DNA of 64,000 bases. Source: Aquabacter sp040755535. Its GTDB lineage: Bacteria; Pseudomonadota; Alphaproteobacteria; Rhizobiales; Xanthobacteraceae. Location of the stretch: positions 1-64,000 of the forward strand of contig JBFMAV010000001.1 of NCBI GenBank assembly GCA_040755535.1. Direction: 5' to 3'. The position numbers were made by a program, and so were the translations under genes. Below, in pieces: positions 53,237 to 61,795 of the stretch (its first letter is position 1; each line of letters begins with the position of its first letter). Below the pieces are notes generated by a model. It worked only from the letters and a program-made list of their open reading frames with translations, ran no database searches and was not told the origin of the DNA.

Positions 53237-54009
53237 GACTGCCCCCAGTCGGGTTTGCGTTTTTCCAGAAAGGCGGTGAGGCCCTCGCGTCCGTCGCGGC
53301 TGGCGCGCTGCTCGGCGATCCGCCGTGCGGTGTCGGCAATGACCGCGTCGCTCAAGGGGCGGTCCACGGCGGCCACCAGGTCCTTGGTGGCGGCAATCGC
53401 GGCGGGGCTGCCCAGCGCAAGCGCCTTCAGATGCCGGGCGATGGCTCCGTCCAGGTCCTCCGTCGGCACCACCTCATGGATCAGCCCCAGGGCGAGGGCG
53501 GTGCGGGCGTCGAACCGTTCGGCGGTGAGAAAGTAGCGCCGCGCCTGCCGCGCGCCCATGGCGCGCACGAGGTAGGGACTGATGACTGCGGGGATGAGGC
53601 CGATGCGCACCTCGGTCACGGCGAACAGAGCCTCCGGGACCGCCACGGCGACGTCGGAGCAGGCAATGAGCCCGATGGCGCCCGCGAAAGCGGACCCGTG
53701 GACGCGCGCGAGGGTGGGCTTGGGACATGTGTCGATGGTGCGCATCAGGGCACCGAGACGCTCCGCGTCGGCCTGGTTTTCCTCCAGCGAATAAGCCGCC
53801 ATGCGGCGCATCCAATTGAGGTCCGCCCCGGCGCAGAAGGAGGCGCCATTGGCGCGCAGCAGGATCGCGCGCACGCCAGGGTCCCGGCCTGCGGCCTCAT
53901 AGGCGGCGGTGAGCGCCGCGATGAGCGCGTCGTCGAAGGCGTTGTGGACTTCCGGGCGATCGAGGGTGAGGACGGCGACGCCGTTCTCCTGGGAGATGAG
54001 GAGGCTCAT
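53233..54009 (-). CDS. liuC: Methylglutaconyl-CoA hydratase (enoyl-CoA hydratase family)
   Basis: 258 residues from ATG 54009. The crotonase fold is shown by RPEVHNAFDDALIAAL, SFCAGADLNWMRRMAAYS (first oxyanion site), HGSAFAGAIGLIACSDVAVA (second) and FAVTEVRIGLIPAVISPYLV with a likely catalytic Glu. It hydrates 3-methylglutaconyl-CoA to HMG-CoA. It follows liuB, from which it is separated by 136 bases holding a REP-like pair, and overlaps liuD. Confidence 0.9.
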   Translation of the reverse strand: MSLLISQENGVAVLTLDRPEVHNAFDDALIAALTAAYEAAGRDPGVRAILLRANGASFCAGADLNWMRRMAAYSLEENQADAERLGALMRTIDTCPKPTLARVHGSAFAGAIGLIACSDVAVAVPEALFAVTEVRIGLIPAVISPYLVRAMGARQARRYFLTAERFDARTALALGLIHEVVPTEDLDGAIARHLKALALGSPAAIAATKDLVAAVDRPLSDAVIADTARRIAEQRASRDGREGLTAFLEKRKPDWGQS

Positions 54010-54042
54010 GGGGCGCTCCGGCGCGGCTGAGCGGGGCTCCCA

Positions 54043-54131
54043 ACCTTCCACCGCAAGCGGGAGAGGGCGTGTAGGTTGCGCCGGTCGCAAGATCCCTCTT
54101 CCGCTTGCGGGGGAAGGCTGGGGAGGGGGAA
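54043..54131. repeat. Paired inverted REP-like element 1 (liuB-liuC gap)
   Basis: Two inverted copies of a palindromic unit, at 54043-54066 and 54094-54131, share the core CCGCTTGCGG flanked by CCCTCT and GGAAGG/GGGAGG arms. The spacer is 27 bases. The unit matches those at 59635-59751 and 63110-63203. Confidence 0.8.
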
Positions 54132-54145
54132 ATGGTGCAAGCCCA

Positions 54146-55753
54146 TCACATCCGGAACACGCCGAAGCGCGTCTCCCTTACCGGAGCGTTCAGAGAAGCG
54201 GAGAGGGCGAGGGCGAGCACCATGCGGGTGTCCGCCGGGTCGATCACGCCGTCATCCCAAAGCCGCGCGGAGGAATAATAAGGATGCCCCTGCCGCTCAT
54301 ATTGCGCCTGGATGGGCGCCTTGAAGGCGGCCTCGTCCTCGGCGGGCCAGGAGCCGCCCTTGTTTTCGATGCCGTCGCGCTTCACCTGGGCGAGGACGTT
54401 GGCGGCTTGCTCGCCGCCCATCACCGAGATGCGGGCATTGGGCCACATCCACAGGAAGCGCGGATCGAAGGCGCGGCCGCACATGCCGTAATTGCCAGCA
54501 CCGAAGGAATTGCCGATGACCACGGTGAATTTCGGCACGCTCGCGCAGGACACCGCATTGACCAGCTTCGCCCCGTCCTTGGCGATGCCGCCGCTCTCAT
54601 ATTTGCGGCCCACCATGAAGCCGGTGATGTTCTGGAGGAAGACGAGGGGAATGTTCCGCTGGCAGCACAATTCCACGAAATGCGCGCCCTTGAGCGCGCT
54701 TTCCGAGAACAGGATGCCATTATTGGCGATGATGCCCACCGGATAGCCGAAAATGCGGGCAAAGCCCGTCACCAGCGTCTGGCCATAGAGCGGCTTGAAC
54801 TCGTCAAACTCCGAGCCGTCCACGATGCGGGCGATGATCTGGCGCACGTCGAAGGGCTTCTTCGGGTCTTGCGAGACGATGCCGTAAATCTCCTCCGCAT
54901 CGTAGAGCGGCGCGCGCGGCGGGGCGATGTCGAGGGCGTGGGATTTGGAGGTGTTGAGGTTCGCGACGATGGTGCGCGCGATGCCGAGCGCGTGGGCGTC
55001 GTTCTCCGCCATATGGTCCGCGACGCCGGAGACGCGGGTGTGCACGTCCGCCCCGCCCAATTCCTCGGCGGTCACCACTTCCCTGGTCGCGGCCTTCACC
55101 AAGGGCGGGCCGCCGAGGAAGATGGTGGCCTGGTTCTTCACCATGATGGATTGGTCGGCCATGGCCGGCACATAGGCGCCGCCTGCGGTGCAGCTTCCCA
55201 TCACCACCGCCACCTGGGCGATCCCTTCGGCCGACATATTGGCTTGGTTGAAGAAGATGCGGCCGAAATGCTCGCGGTCCGGGAACACCTCGTCCTGGTT
55301 CGGCAGGTTGGCGCCGCCGGAATCCACCAGATAGAGGCAGGGAAGATGGTTTTCCCGGGCGATGGCCTGCGCCCGTAAATGCTTCTTCACGGTCACCGGG
55401 AAATAGGTGCCGCCCTTCACCGTCGCATCATTGGCGACGATCATGCATTCGCGTCCCGAGACGCGGCCGATGCCCGTGATGATGCCGGCAGCCGGCACCT
55501 CGTCGTCATACATGCCGAAGGCGGCGAGCTGGGAGAGTTCGAGGAAGGCGGATCCGGTGTCCAGCAAGGTGCGGATGCGATCGCGCGGCAGCAGCTTGCC
55601 GCGCTTTAGGTGTCGCTCGCGCGCCACCGGGCCTCCGCCTTCGGAGATTCGCTCCACATGGCCGCGCAGTTCCGCGACACTGGCGGCGAGCGCCTCGCGA
55701 TTGCGGGCATAGGCGTCGGAGCGGCGGTCGACCGCATCCTCGATGATGGCCAT
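54146..55753 (-). CDS. liuB: Methylcrotonyl-CoA carboxylase, carboxyltransferase beta subunit
   Basis: 535 residues from ATG 55753 (AGAGAGGTGAGG upstream). This is a complete two-lobe carboxyltransferase: GKLLPRDRIRTLLDTGSAFLELS, VMGSCTAGGAYVPAMADQSIMV and the GGxDVHTRVSGVADHMAENDAHAL stretch, then PVGIIANNGILFSESALKGAHF and SFGAGNYGMCGRAFDPRFLWMWPNARISVMGGEQAANVL. It transfers CO2 from biotin of LiuD to 3-methylcrotonyl-CoA. Geranyl-CoA carboxylase is the main alternative, but the HMG-CoA lyase partner favours leucine catabolism. An operator-like palindrome lies 102 bases upstream. Confidence 0.92.
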   Translation of the reverse strand: MAIIEDAVDRRSDAYARNREALAASVAELRGHVERISEGGGPVARERHLKRGKLLPRDRIRTLLDTGSAFLELSQLAAFGMYDDEVPAAGIITGIGRVSGRECMIVANDATVKGGTYFPVTVKKHLRAQAIARENHLPCLYLVDSGGANLPNQDEVFPDREHFGRIFFNQANMSAEGIAQVAVVMGSCTAGGAYVPAMADQSIMVKNQATIFLGGPPLVKAATREVVTAEELGGADVHTRVSGVADHMAENDAHALGIARTIVANLNTSKSHALDIAPPRAPLYDAEEIYGIVSQDPKKPFDVRQIIARIVDGSEFDEFKPLYGQTLVTGFARIFGYPVGIIANNGILFSESALKGAHFVELCCQRNIPLVFLQNITGFMVGRKYESGGIAKDGAKLVNAVSCASVPKFTVVIGNSFGAGNYGMCGRAFDPRFLWMWPNARISVMGGEQAANVLAQVKRDGIENKGGSWPAEDEAAFKAPIQAQYERQGHPYYSSARLWDDGVIDPADTRMVLALALSASLNAPVRETRFGVFRM

Positions 55754-55854
55754 GATGCCTCACCTCTCTGTGCATGCAAGACGGGCGTATGGCCGAGCGG
55801 CCGCGCGGTGATCCCGCGCCCCATCCTCCCCAGTGCCGATCCAGGCCGGCTTAG

Positions 55855-55869
55855 AAACGATCGTACGTT
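55855..55869. promoter_or_regulatory. TetR operator candidate upstream of liuB
   Basis: AAACGATCGTACGTT (+ strand), an imperfect palindrome whose inner 14 bases match 12 of 14 with the site at 56710-56724 (consensus AACRATCGWACGTT). It lies between the end of the tetR gene and liuB, in the liuB promoter region. Confidence 0.55.
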
Positions 55870-55895
55870 TTTTTAACGCCGGCGCAAGGACGAAT

Positions 55896-56555
55896 TCACG
55901 CCCGCGCCCGCCGCCTCCCGCCGGCTGGCAGGACGGCGACCGCCTCCGCAAGCGCCACGCCTTCGGGACGGGACACGCCTTCCAGCACGAGATCCGTATA
56001 GATTTGCACCAGGGCATCCTGGCTGAGCCGCCCGTCCGAGCGATACCACATGCAGATGCCGGTCAGCATGGAGATGATGGCGTAGGTCGCGACCTTGGGC
56101 TCGGGCACCCGAAACAGGCCGGCCGCCGCGCCGTCGCGCAAGGCCTGTTCCAGCAGGCCCTCATATTGGCGGCGCATGTCCACCACGGTCGCGCGGTGCG
56201 GTGCGTCCAGGGAGCGGATCTCCATATTGGCGATGAACACATGGGCAGACCGGGTCATGTGGTAGCGCAGGTGGAAATCCACATAGGCCTTCAGGCGCTC
56301 CACCGGGCCTTCGACGCCCTCCATGGCCGCCGCCGCCTTGGTGATCAGATCCTCCATGTGATCGCGCACGATGTCGAACAGAAGGCTCTGCTTGTTCTCG
56401 AAATATTTGTAGAGCGAGCCCGATTGCAGGCCCACCTCCGCCGCGAGCTGGCGCAGGCTCATGGCCTCATAGCCGTGCTTATAAATGAGGTGGACGCCGG
56501 CTTCACGTATGGCCTTCGCCGTCCGGGCGCCGTTTGATCCCACTGTGCGCGCCAT
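55896..56555 (-). CDS. TetR-family transcriptional regulator
   Basis: 219 residues from ATG 56555. The N-terminal HTH (AKAIREAGVHLIYKHGYEAMSLRQLAAEVGLQSGSLYKYFENKQSLLFDIV) is typical TetR. The C-terminal part is a helical ligand domain of the size seen in acyl-CoA-responsive members such as FadR/PsrA-type regulators. It sits between liuB (same strand, downstream) and the divergent transporter-ligase operon, and matching palindromes precede both. I infer repression relieved by an acyl-CoA of the pathway. Confidence 0.9.
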   Translation of the reverse strand: MARTVGSNGARTAKAIREAGVHLIYKHGYEAMSLRQLAAEVGLQSGSLYKYFENKQSLLFDIVRDHMEDLITKAAAAMEGVEGPVERLKAYVDFHLRYHMTRSAHVFIANMEIRSLDAPHRATVVDMRRQYEGLLEQALRDGAAAGLFRVPEPKVATYAIISMLTGICMWYRSDGRLSQDALVQIYTDLVLEGVSRPEGVALAEAVAVLPAGGRRRARA

Positions 56556-56709
56556 CGCCCTTTGACCTGCAATCGGTCTTGCCTGACCCTTATGACGGGT
56601 ATTGGATGAAAGCCGCCGCACGGGCGACGAACCGGACTACAGTGAGCGTACCGATCCGGCGAGGCAAGCGGCCAGCCGCGAAAAAGAGCCTTGACCCGCG
56701 TAAAAAAAG

Positions 56710-56724
56710 AACGTTCGATTGTTT
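56710..56724. promoter_or_regulatory. TetR operator candidate upstream of the ABC transporter-ligase operon
   Basis: AACGTTCGATTGTTT, matching the reverse complement of the liuB site at 12 of 14 core positions. It lies 155 bases upstream of tetR's start and 109 bases before the livG start, so it could control both. Confidence 0.55.
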
Positions 56725-56832
56725 CCTGAAAAGCCCGGCACTCATGATCGGGCAAAACGGCCACCGGCAAAAGCCGGGGCCGACAAATCGCCAGGGAGCG
56801 CGCCACGCCTCCCGGACGAGGGGAGGAAAGTT

Positions 56833-57651
56833 TTGGGCGACACGCTCCTGGACGTGCGCGACATCTCGCTGCGTTTCGGCGGCCTCAGGGCGCTGAGCGA
56901 GGTCGGCTTCTCGGTCGACAAAGGCGAGCTGTTCTCCATCATCGGGCCGAACGGCGCGGGCAAGACCTCGCTGCTGAACTGCATTTCCGGCCGCTATTCG
57001 CCGCAGGAAGGCGCGGTGATGTTCGAAGGGCGCGACATCACGCGCCTCAAGCCCAACAAGCGCGCCGCCATCGGCATCGGCCGCACCTTCCAGAACCTTG
57101 CTCTGTTCAGCCATATGAGCGTGCTGGACAATATCATGGTGGGCCGCCACCACTTGCTGAAGAACAACTTCCTCACCGGCGCCCTCTATTGGATCGGCGG
57201 CGCGCAGAAGGAAGAACTGGAGCATCGCCGCAAGGTGGAGGACGTCATCGACTTCCTCGATATCCAGCATGTGCGCAAGGCCACCGCCGGCACCCTTTCC
57301 TACGGCCTGCGCAAGCGCGTCGAACTCGCCCGCGCGGTCGCGCTGGAACCCAAGCTCATCCTGCTCGACGAGCCCATGGCTGGCATGAACCTCGAAGAGA
57401 AGGAGGACATGGCCCGCTACATCGTCGATCTGAACGAGGAATGGGGCATGACCATCATCATGATCGAACATGACATGGGCGTCGTCATGGACATTTCCCA
57501 CCGCGTCATGGTGCTGGATTTCGGGCGCAAGATCGCCGAGGGCCTGCCCGAGACCATCCTCGCCAATCCCCATGTGAAGAAGGCCTATCTCGGCGAAGAG
57601 GACGAGGCGCTGGAGGATCCCGACGCCGCGCCTCAGGCGCTGTCGGCGTGA
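56833..57651 (+). CDS. livG: Branched-chain-type ABC transporter ATPase (LivG type)
   Basis: 272 residues from a TTG at 56833, chosen because GGGAGGAAAG lies directly before it and homology to LivG begins at once (DTLLDVRDISLRFGGLRALSEVGF); the frame is open from an ATG at 56719, but that extension is Lys/Pro rich and runs through the operator. Walker A is GPNGAGKTSLL, the signature LSYGLRKRVELARAV, Walker B LILLDEPMAGMN and the H-loop MIEHDMGVV. The LSYG signature and the MAGMN turn are usual in LivG. First gene of the operon. Confidence 0.9.
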   Translation: MGDTLLDVRDISLRFGGLRALSEVGFSVDKGELFSIIGPNGAGKTSLLNCISGRYSPQEGAVMFEGRDITRLKPNKRAAIGIGRTFQNLALFSHMSVLDNIMVGRHHLLKNNFLTGALYWIGGAQKEELEHRRKVEDVIDFLDIQHVRKATAGTLSYGLRKRVELARAVALEPKLILLDEPMAGMNLEEKEDMARYIVDLNEEWGMTIIMIEHDMGVVMDISHRVMVLDFGRKIAEGLPETILANPHVKKAYLGEEDEALEDPDAAPQALSA

Positions 57652-57668
57652 CGGTGAGGGGAATGAGC

Positions 57669-59606
57669 ATGAACGCCTATCCCGATCTTTCTGTCCACGA
57701 CACCCTTCCCAAGCTGCTCGAATTGCATGCGCGGTCTCATCCCGATGACATCTGGCTGCGCGAGAAGGACCTCGGCATCTGGAACGCCTATAGCTGGCGG
57801 CATGTGGCGCAGCGCGTGCGGGCCATCGCGCTGGGTCTGGAATCGCTTGGCGTCGCGCGCGGTGACGTGGTCGCGCTGATCGGCGACAATCGGCCGGAAT
57901 GGTTGATGGGCGAGATCGCCGCCCATGCCGCGGGCGCCATGAGTCTGGGCATCTATCGCGACGCGCTCGCGGACGAGGTGGCCTATCTCGTCACGTATGC
58001 TGAGGTCGCCGTGATCTTCGCCGAGGACGAGGAGCAGGTGGACAAGCTGCTCCAGCTTGAAGATCGCATCCCCACTGTGCGCCACATCATCTATGCGGAC
58101 CCGCGCGGCCTGCGCAAATATGACGATCCGCGCCTCGTCTCGCTCGCGACGCTGGAAGAAGCGGGCGCCGCCCGCGCCCTTGCCGAGCCGGACCGTTACG
58201 GCGCGCTGGTGGCGCAGGGCAAAGGCGGTGACGTTTCGATCCTGTGCACCACTTCCGGCACCACGTCCCATCCCAAGCTCGCCATGCTCACCTCCGGTGC
58301 GCTGCTGAACCATTGCGCCTCCTACCTCGCGGTGGATCCGCGCGGGCCGCAGGACGAATATGTCAGCGTGCTCCAGATGCCTTGGATCATGGAGCAGATC
58401 TACGCCTTCGGTCAGGCGCTCATCTCCCGCATGAAAGTCAATTTCGTCGAGGAGTCCGAGACCACCATGGCCGACATGCGGGAGATCGGCCCCTCCTTCG
58501 TCCTGTTCGCCCCGCGCGTGTGGGAGCAGATCGCGGCCGACGTGCGCGCCCGCATCATGGATGCCTCCGCCTTCAAGCGGGTCATGTTCGAGTTCGGATT
58601 GAAGATGGGGCTGCGGGCGCTGGATGAAGGCCGCCGCTCCTGGCTGGCGGACGCCATTCTGTTCCGCGCGTTGCGCGACCGTCTCGGCTTCACCAACCTG
58701 AAATCCGCCGCCACCGGCGGGGCGGCGCTGGGGCCGGATACGTTCCGCTTCTTCCTGGCGCTCGGCGTCCCCATGCGACAGCTCTATGGGCAGACCGAAT
58801 TGCTTGGCGCCTACACCATCCATACCGAGAAGGACGTGGATTTCGACACGGTGGGCGTGCCCATGGCGGGGGTGGAACTGCGGATCGACGATCCCGACCC
58901 CAACGGCCTTGGCGAGATCGTCACCCGCCATCCGAACGTGTTCACCGGCTATTACCGGAATGAGGAAGAGACGGCCAAGTCCTTCGCTGAGGGCGGATGG
59001 ATGCGGACCGGGGATGCGGGCTTCATCAACAAGAAGGGGCATCTGGTCGTCATCGACCGCGTGCGCGACATGGCCGCGACCGCCCACGGCGATCGCTTCT
59101 CCCCGCAATACATCGAAAACAAGTTGAAGTTCTCGCCCTATGTGGCGGAGGCCGTCATCCTGGGCGACGGGCGCGACCACCTCGCGGCCATGATCTGCAT
59201 CCGCTTCCCCATCGTGTCGAAATGGGCGGAGAAGAACCGCATCGCCTTCACCACTTATACCGACCTCTCGTCCAGGCCCGAGGTCATCGCGCTGCTGAAG
59301 CGCGAGGTGGAGCAGGTCAACAAGACCCTGGCGGAAAAGCAGCGCATCGCCCGCTTCCTCCTTCTCTACAAGGAACTCGATGCGGACGACGGCGAATTGA
59401 CCCGCACCCGCAAAGTGCGGCGGGGCGTCATCAATGAACGCTATGGCGACATTATCGACGCCATGTATCGCGGCGATCCAAAGATCGACGTGGACACCAC
59501 CATCACCTTCCAGGACGGCACCAAGCAGCGCATCAAGACGGTGCTGGACGTGGTGGCCCTGGACACCGGCGTGGCCGCGCCTTCCGACAAACGGAGGGCG
59601 GCATGA
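57669..59606 (+). CDS. AMP-forming acyl-CoA synthetase inside the transporter operon
   Basis: 645 residues from ATG 57669 (GAGGGG at seven bases). The ANL-superfamily motifs are present: P-loop LCTTSGTTSHPKLAML (Ser in place of the usual Gly after TTx), LYGQTELLGAYTIH, GWMRTGDAGFINKKGHLVVIDR and a C-terminal lid. Length and layout are those of long-chain-type acyl-CoA synthetases. It should activate a carboxylic acid to its CoA ester with ATP. It sits between livG and livH, so the imported ligand or a product of it is the probable substrate. Acid identity is unknown. Confidence 0.9.
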   Translation: MNAYPDLSVHDTLPKLLELHARSHPDDIWLREKDLGIWNAYSWRHVAQRVRAIALGLESLGVARGDVVALIGDNRPEWLMGEIAAHAAGAMSLGIYRDALADEVAYLVTYAEVAVIFAEDEEQVDKLLQLEDRIPTVRHIIYADPRGLRKYDDPRLVSLATLEEAGAARALAEPDRYGALVAQGKGGDVSILCTTSGTTSHPKLAMLTSGALLNHCASYLAVDPRGPQDEYVSVLQMPWIMEQIYAFGQALISRMKVNFVEESETTMADMREIGPSFVLFAPRVWEQIAADVRARIMDASAFKRVMFEFGLKMGLRALDEGRRSWLADAILFRALRDRLGFTNLKSAATGGAALGPDTFRFFLALGVPMRQLYGQTELLGAYTIHTEKDVDFDTVGVPMAGVELRIDDPDPNGLGEIVTRHPNVFTGYYRNEEETAKSFAEGGWMRTGDAGFINKKGHLVVIDRVRDMAATAHGDRFSPQYIENKLKFSPYVAEAVILGDGRDHLAAMICIRFPIVSKWAEKNRIAFTTYTDLSSRPEVIALLKREVEQVNKTLAEKQRIARFLLLYKELDADDGELTRTRKVRRGVINERYGDIIDAMYRGDPKIDVDTTITFQDGTKQRIKTVLDVVALDTGVAAPSDKRRAA

Positions 59607-59634
59607 GCAGGGATCGCCTCGCGCACCAAATGAC

Positions 59635-59751
59635 TCCCTCCCCCGCTTGCGGGGGAAGGCTGGGGAGGGGGGCGGTGTCCCGCTCGACCGGCGCCTTCCT
59701 CGTCACATCGTGCCATTCCCCCTTCCGACCCTCCCCCGCAAGCGGGAGAGG
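59635..59751. repeat. Paired inverted REP-like element 2 (ligase-livH gap)
   Basis: Unit one at 59635-59671 and unit two, inverted, at 59718-59751, with the same CCGCTTGCGG core as the elements at 54043 and 63110. It fills nearly the whole 163-base gap inside the operon. livH has no strong ribosome-binding site nearby. Confidence 0.8.
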
Positions 59752-59769
59752 CCTTCTGCGGGCGCCACA

Positions 59770-60663
59770 ATGAACACGCAGCTTTTCATCCAACTTGTCG
59801 TCAACGGGCTCATCATCGGCTGCCTCTATGGCGTCGTCGGCATGTGCTTCGTGCTGATCTACAAGGCCTCGCAGGTGGTGAATTTCGCCCAGGGCGAGTT
59901 CCTGCTGATCGGCGCCTGGACCTGCTGGTGGCTTCTCACCTATTGGCAGATCCCCTTCTTCTGGGGCTTCCTGGTGTCGCTCGCGTTCATGATGCTGTTC
60001 GGCTTGGCCCTTCAGGTGGTCGTGCTGCGGCCGCTCATCGGCGAGCCGGTGATCTCGGTCATCATGGTGACCATCGGTCTGTCCATCTTCTTCCAGGCCT
60101 TGATGAAGTGGATGTTCGGCACCTTCGCCCAGCCCTTCCCGCCCATCTTCTCGGTGCAGAAGGTGAATGTGCTGGGGCTCCAGGTTCAGACCGCCTATCT
60201 CATGTCCACGGGCGTCTCGCTGGCCATCATGGCCGGGTTCGCCTGGTTCTTTAAATATTCCCGCATGGGGCTTGCCATGCGGGCGACCGCCTTCAACCAG
60301 CAGGTGGCCCAGTCGCTCGGCATCTCGGTGCGCCAAGTGTTCGCGCTCTCTTGGGGTATTTCGGCGGCGGTCTCGGCGGTGGCGGGCGTCGTGGTCGGCA
60401 TCGTCAACGGCGTATCCTCGGCGCTCTCCTTCTTCGGCATCAAGGTTTTTCCGGCCGTCATCCTCGGCGGTCTCGACAGTGTGCTTGGCGCGGTGGTGGG
60501 CGGGCTCATCATCGGGGTGCTGGAGAATGTCGCCCATTATTTCGACAGCCAGTTCCTCAAATGGGGAAACCTCTACGAGATCGTCCCCTTTTACGTCCTG
60601 ATCGTCATTCTGATGATCAAGCCCTACGGGCTGTTTGGAACCCGCGACATCGAGAGGGTGTGA
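59770..60663 (+). CDS. livH: Branched-chain-type ABC transporter permease (LivH type)
   Basis: 297 residues from ATG 59770. Eight or so membrane segments. LVVNGLIIGCLYGVVGMCFVLIYKASQVVNFAQGEFLLIGAW is the classical LivH opening, and LGISVRQVFALSWGISAAVSAVAGVVVGIVNGVSSALSFFGIKVFPAVILGGLDSVLGAVVGGLIIGVLENV holds the ATPase contact and final helices. It forms the channel with LivM. The upstream gap contains an inverted REP-like pair, so expression may be uncoupled from the ligase. Confidence 0.93.
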   Translation: MNTQLFIQLVVNGLIIGCLYGVVGMCFVLIYKASQVVNFAQGEFLLIGAWTCWWLLTYWQIPFFWGFLVSLAFMMLFGLALQVVVLRPLIGEPVISVIMVTIGLSIFFQALMKWMFGTFAQPFPPIFSVQKVNVLGLQVQTAYLMSTGVSLAIMAGFAWFFKYSRMGLAMRATAFNQQVAQSLGISVRQVFALSWGISAAVSAVAGVVVGIVNGVSSALSFFGIKVFPAVILGGLDSVLGAVVGGLIIGVLENVAHYFDSQFLKWGNLYEIVPFYVLIVILMIKPYGLFGTRDIERV

Positions 60664-60664
60664 C

Positions 60665-61735
60665 ATGGCCTTGACCACGATGCGCCCGTGCGGGGATTTC
60701 CGCTCCAGCTACCGGGCCGACCAGACCATCTTCGCCACGCGCCTCACCTTCCTGAGCGTGGTGGCCGGTATCGCGCTCGCCGCGTGCGCGCCGCTGGTGC
60801 TGAACAATTACTACCTCAGCCTCATGATCCAGATCGGTTATCTGGGTATCGCCGCCCTGGGGCTGAATATACTGGTGGGCTTTTCCGGCCAGATCTCCAT
60901 CGGCCATGCGGTGTTCTTCGGCTTCGGCGGCTTTGCCTCCGCCTTCCTCGCCAATCACGGCATTCCGGTGCCCGTGGCCATCGTGCTGGCGGGCGTCTGG
61001 ACAACGGCGGTCGGGCTGCTGTTCGGCATCCCCGCCGCCCGCGTAAAAGGGCTTTATCTCGCGATCGCCACGCTCGCCGCACAGTTCATCCTGCAGGATT
61101 TCTTCGTGCGGGCGGAATGGTTCACCGGCGGCACGCACGGGGCCATGGCGCCGGCCTTCGAGATCTTCGGCTACGACATGTCGGGCGACCAACGTTATTT
61201 CTACGTGGTGCTGGTGTTCGTGGTGGTCATGTATCTGTTCGCCACCAATCTGATGCGCACTCGCGATGGTCGGGCGTTGATCGCGGTGCGCGACCATTAT
61301 CTTTCTGCCGAGATGATGGGCGTGAACCTCACCAAATACCGCACCATGGCGTTTGGCATCTCGTCCTTCTATGCCGGCATCGGCGGCGCGCTCTACGCCC
61401 ACTATATCGGCTTCATGTCGGTGGAGGGGTTGGACATCCTCTTCTCCATCCAGTTCCTCGCAATGATTATCATCGGCGGGCTCGGCTCGGTCATGGGCTC
61501 GCTGCTGGGCACCATCTTCATGGTGCTTCTGCCTGAGGTGACGCAGGCGCTGGCCAGCGCCCTGCAGGGCAGCGCCATCGACAAGGCGCTGAGTCTGAAG
61601 GATGGCGTGACCTATATGCGCGAAATGTTGATCGGCGCCGTCATCATCCTGTTCCTGATCTTCGAGCCGGATGGGCTTGCCCACCGCTGGCGCCAGATCA
61701 AGGCCTATTGGAAACTCTATCCCTTCTCGTACTGA
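60665..61735 (+). CDS. livM: Branched-chain-type ABC transporter permease (LivM type)
   Basis: 356 residues from ATG 60665, one base after the livH stop. YLGIAALGLNILVGFSGQISIGHAVFFGFGGFASAFL is the LivM hallmark. DGRALIAVRDHYLSAEMMGVNLTKYRTMAFGISSFYAGIGGALYAHY is the coupling segment, and ends in FLAMIIIGGLGSVMGSLLGTIF. About nine membrane segments with a 35-residue cytosolic N-terminus. Confidence 0.93.
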   Translation: MALTTMRPCGDFRSSYRADQTIFATRLTFLSVVAGIALAACAPLVLNNYYLSLMIQIGYLGIAALGLNILVGFSGQISIGHAVFFGFGGFASAFLANHGIPVPVAIVLAGVWTTAVGLLFGIPAARVKGLYLAIATLAAQFILQDFFVRAEWFTGGTHGAMAPAFEIFGYDMSGDQRYFYVVLVFVVVMYLFATNLMRTRDGRALIAVRDHYLSAEMMGVNLTKYRTMAFGISSFYAGIGGALYAHYIGFMSVEGLDILFSIQFLAMIIIGGLGSVMGSLLGTIFMVLLPEVTQALASALQGSAIDKALSLKDGVTYMREMLIGAVIILFLIFEPDGLAHRWRQIKAYWKLYPFSY

Positions 61736-61740
61736 CGCAA

Positions 61741-61764
61741 AAAAAAGGGCGGCACAGACCGCCT
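61741..61764 (-). terminator. Minus-strand terminator-like hairpin between livM and livJ
   Basis: GGCGG (61748-61752) pairs with CCGCC (61759-61763), and eight A bases precede it on the plus strand (61739-61746). Read on the minus strand this is a stem followed by eight T, the form of an intrinsic terminator. On the plus strand it is only a short hairpin. The stem is short. Confidence 0.35.
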
Positions 61765-61795
61765 GTTACCTGACGGAAACACCAAGGAGAGATCC

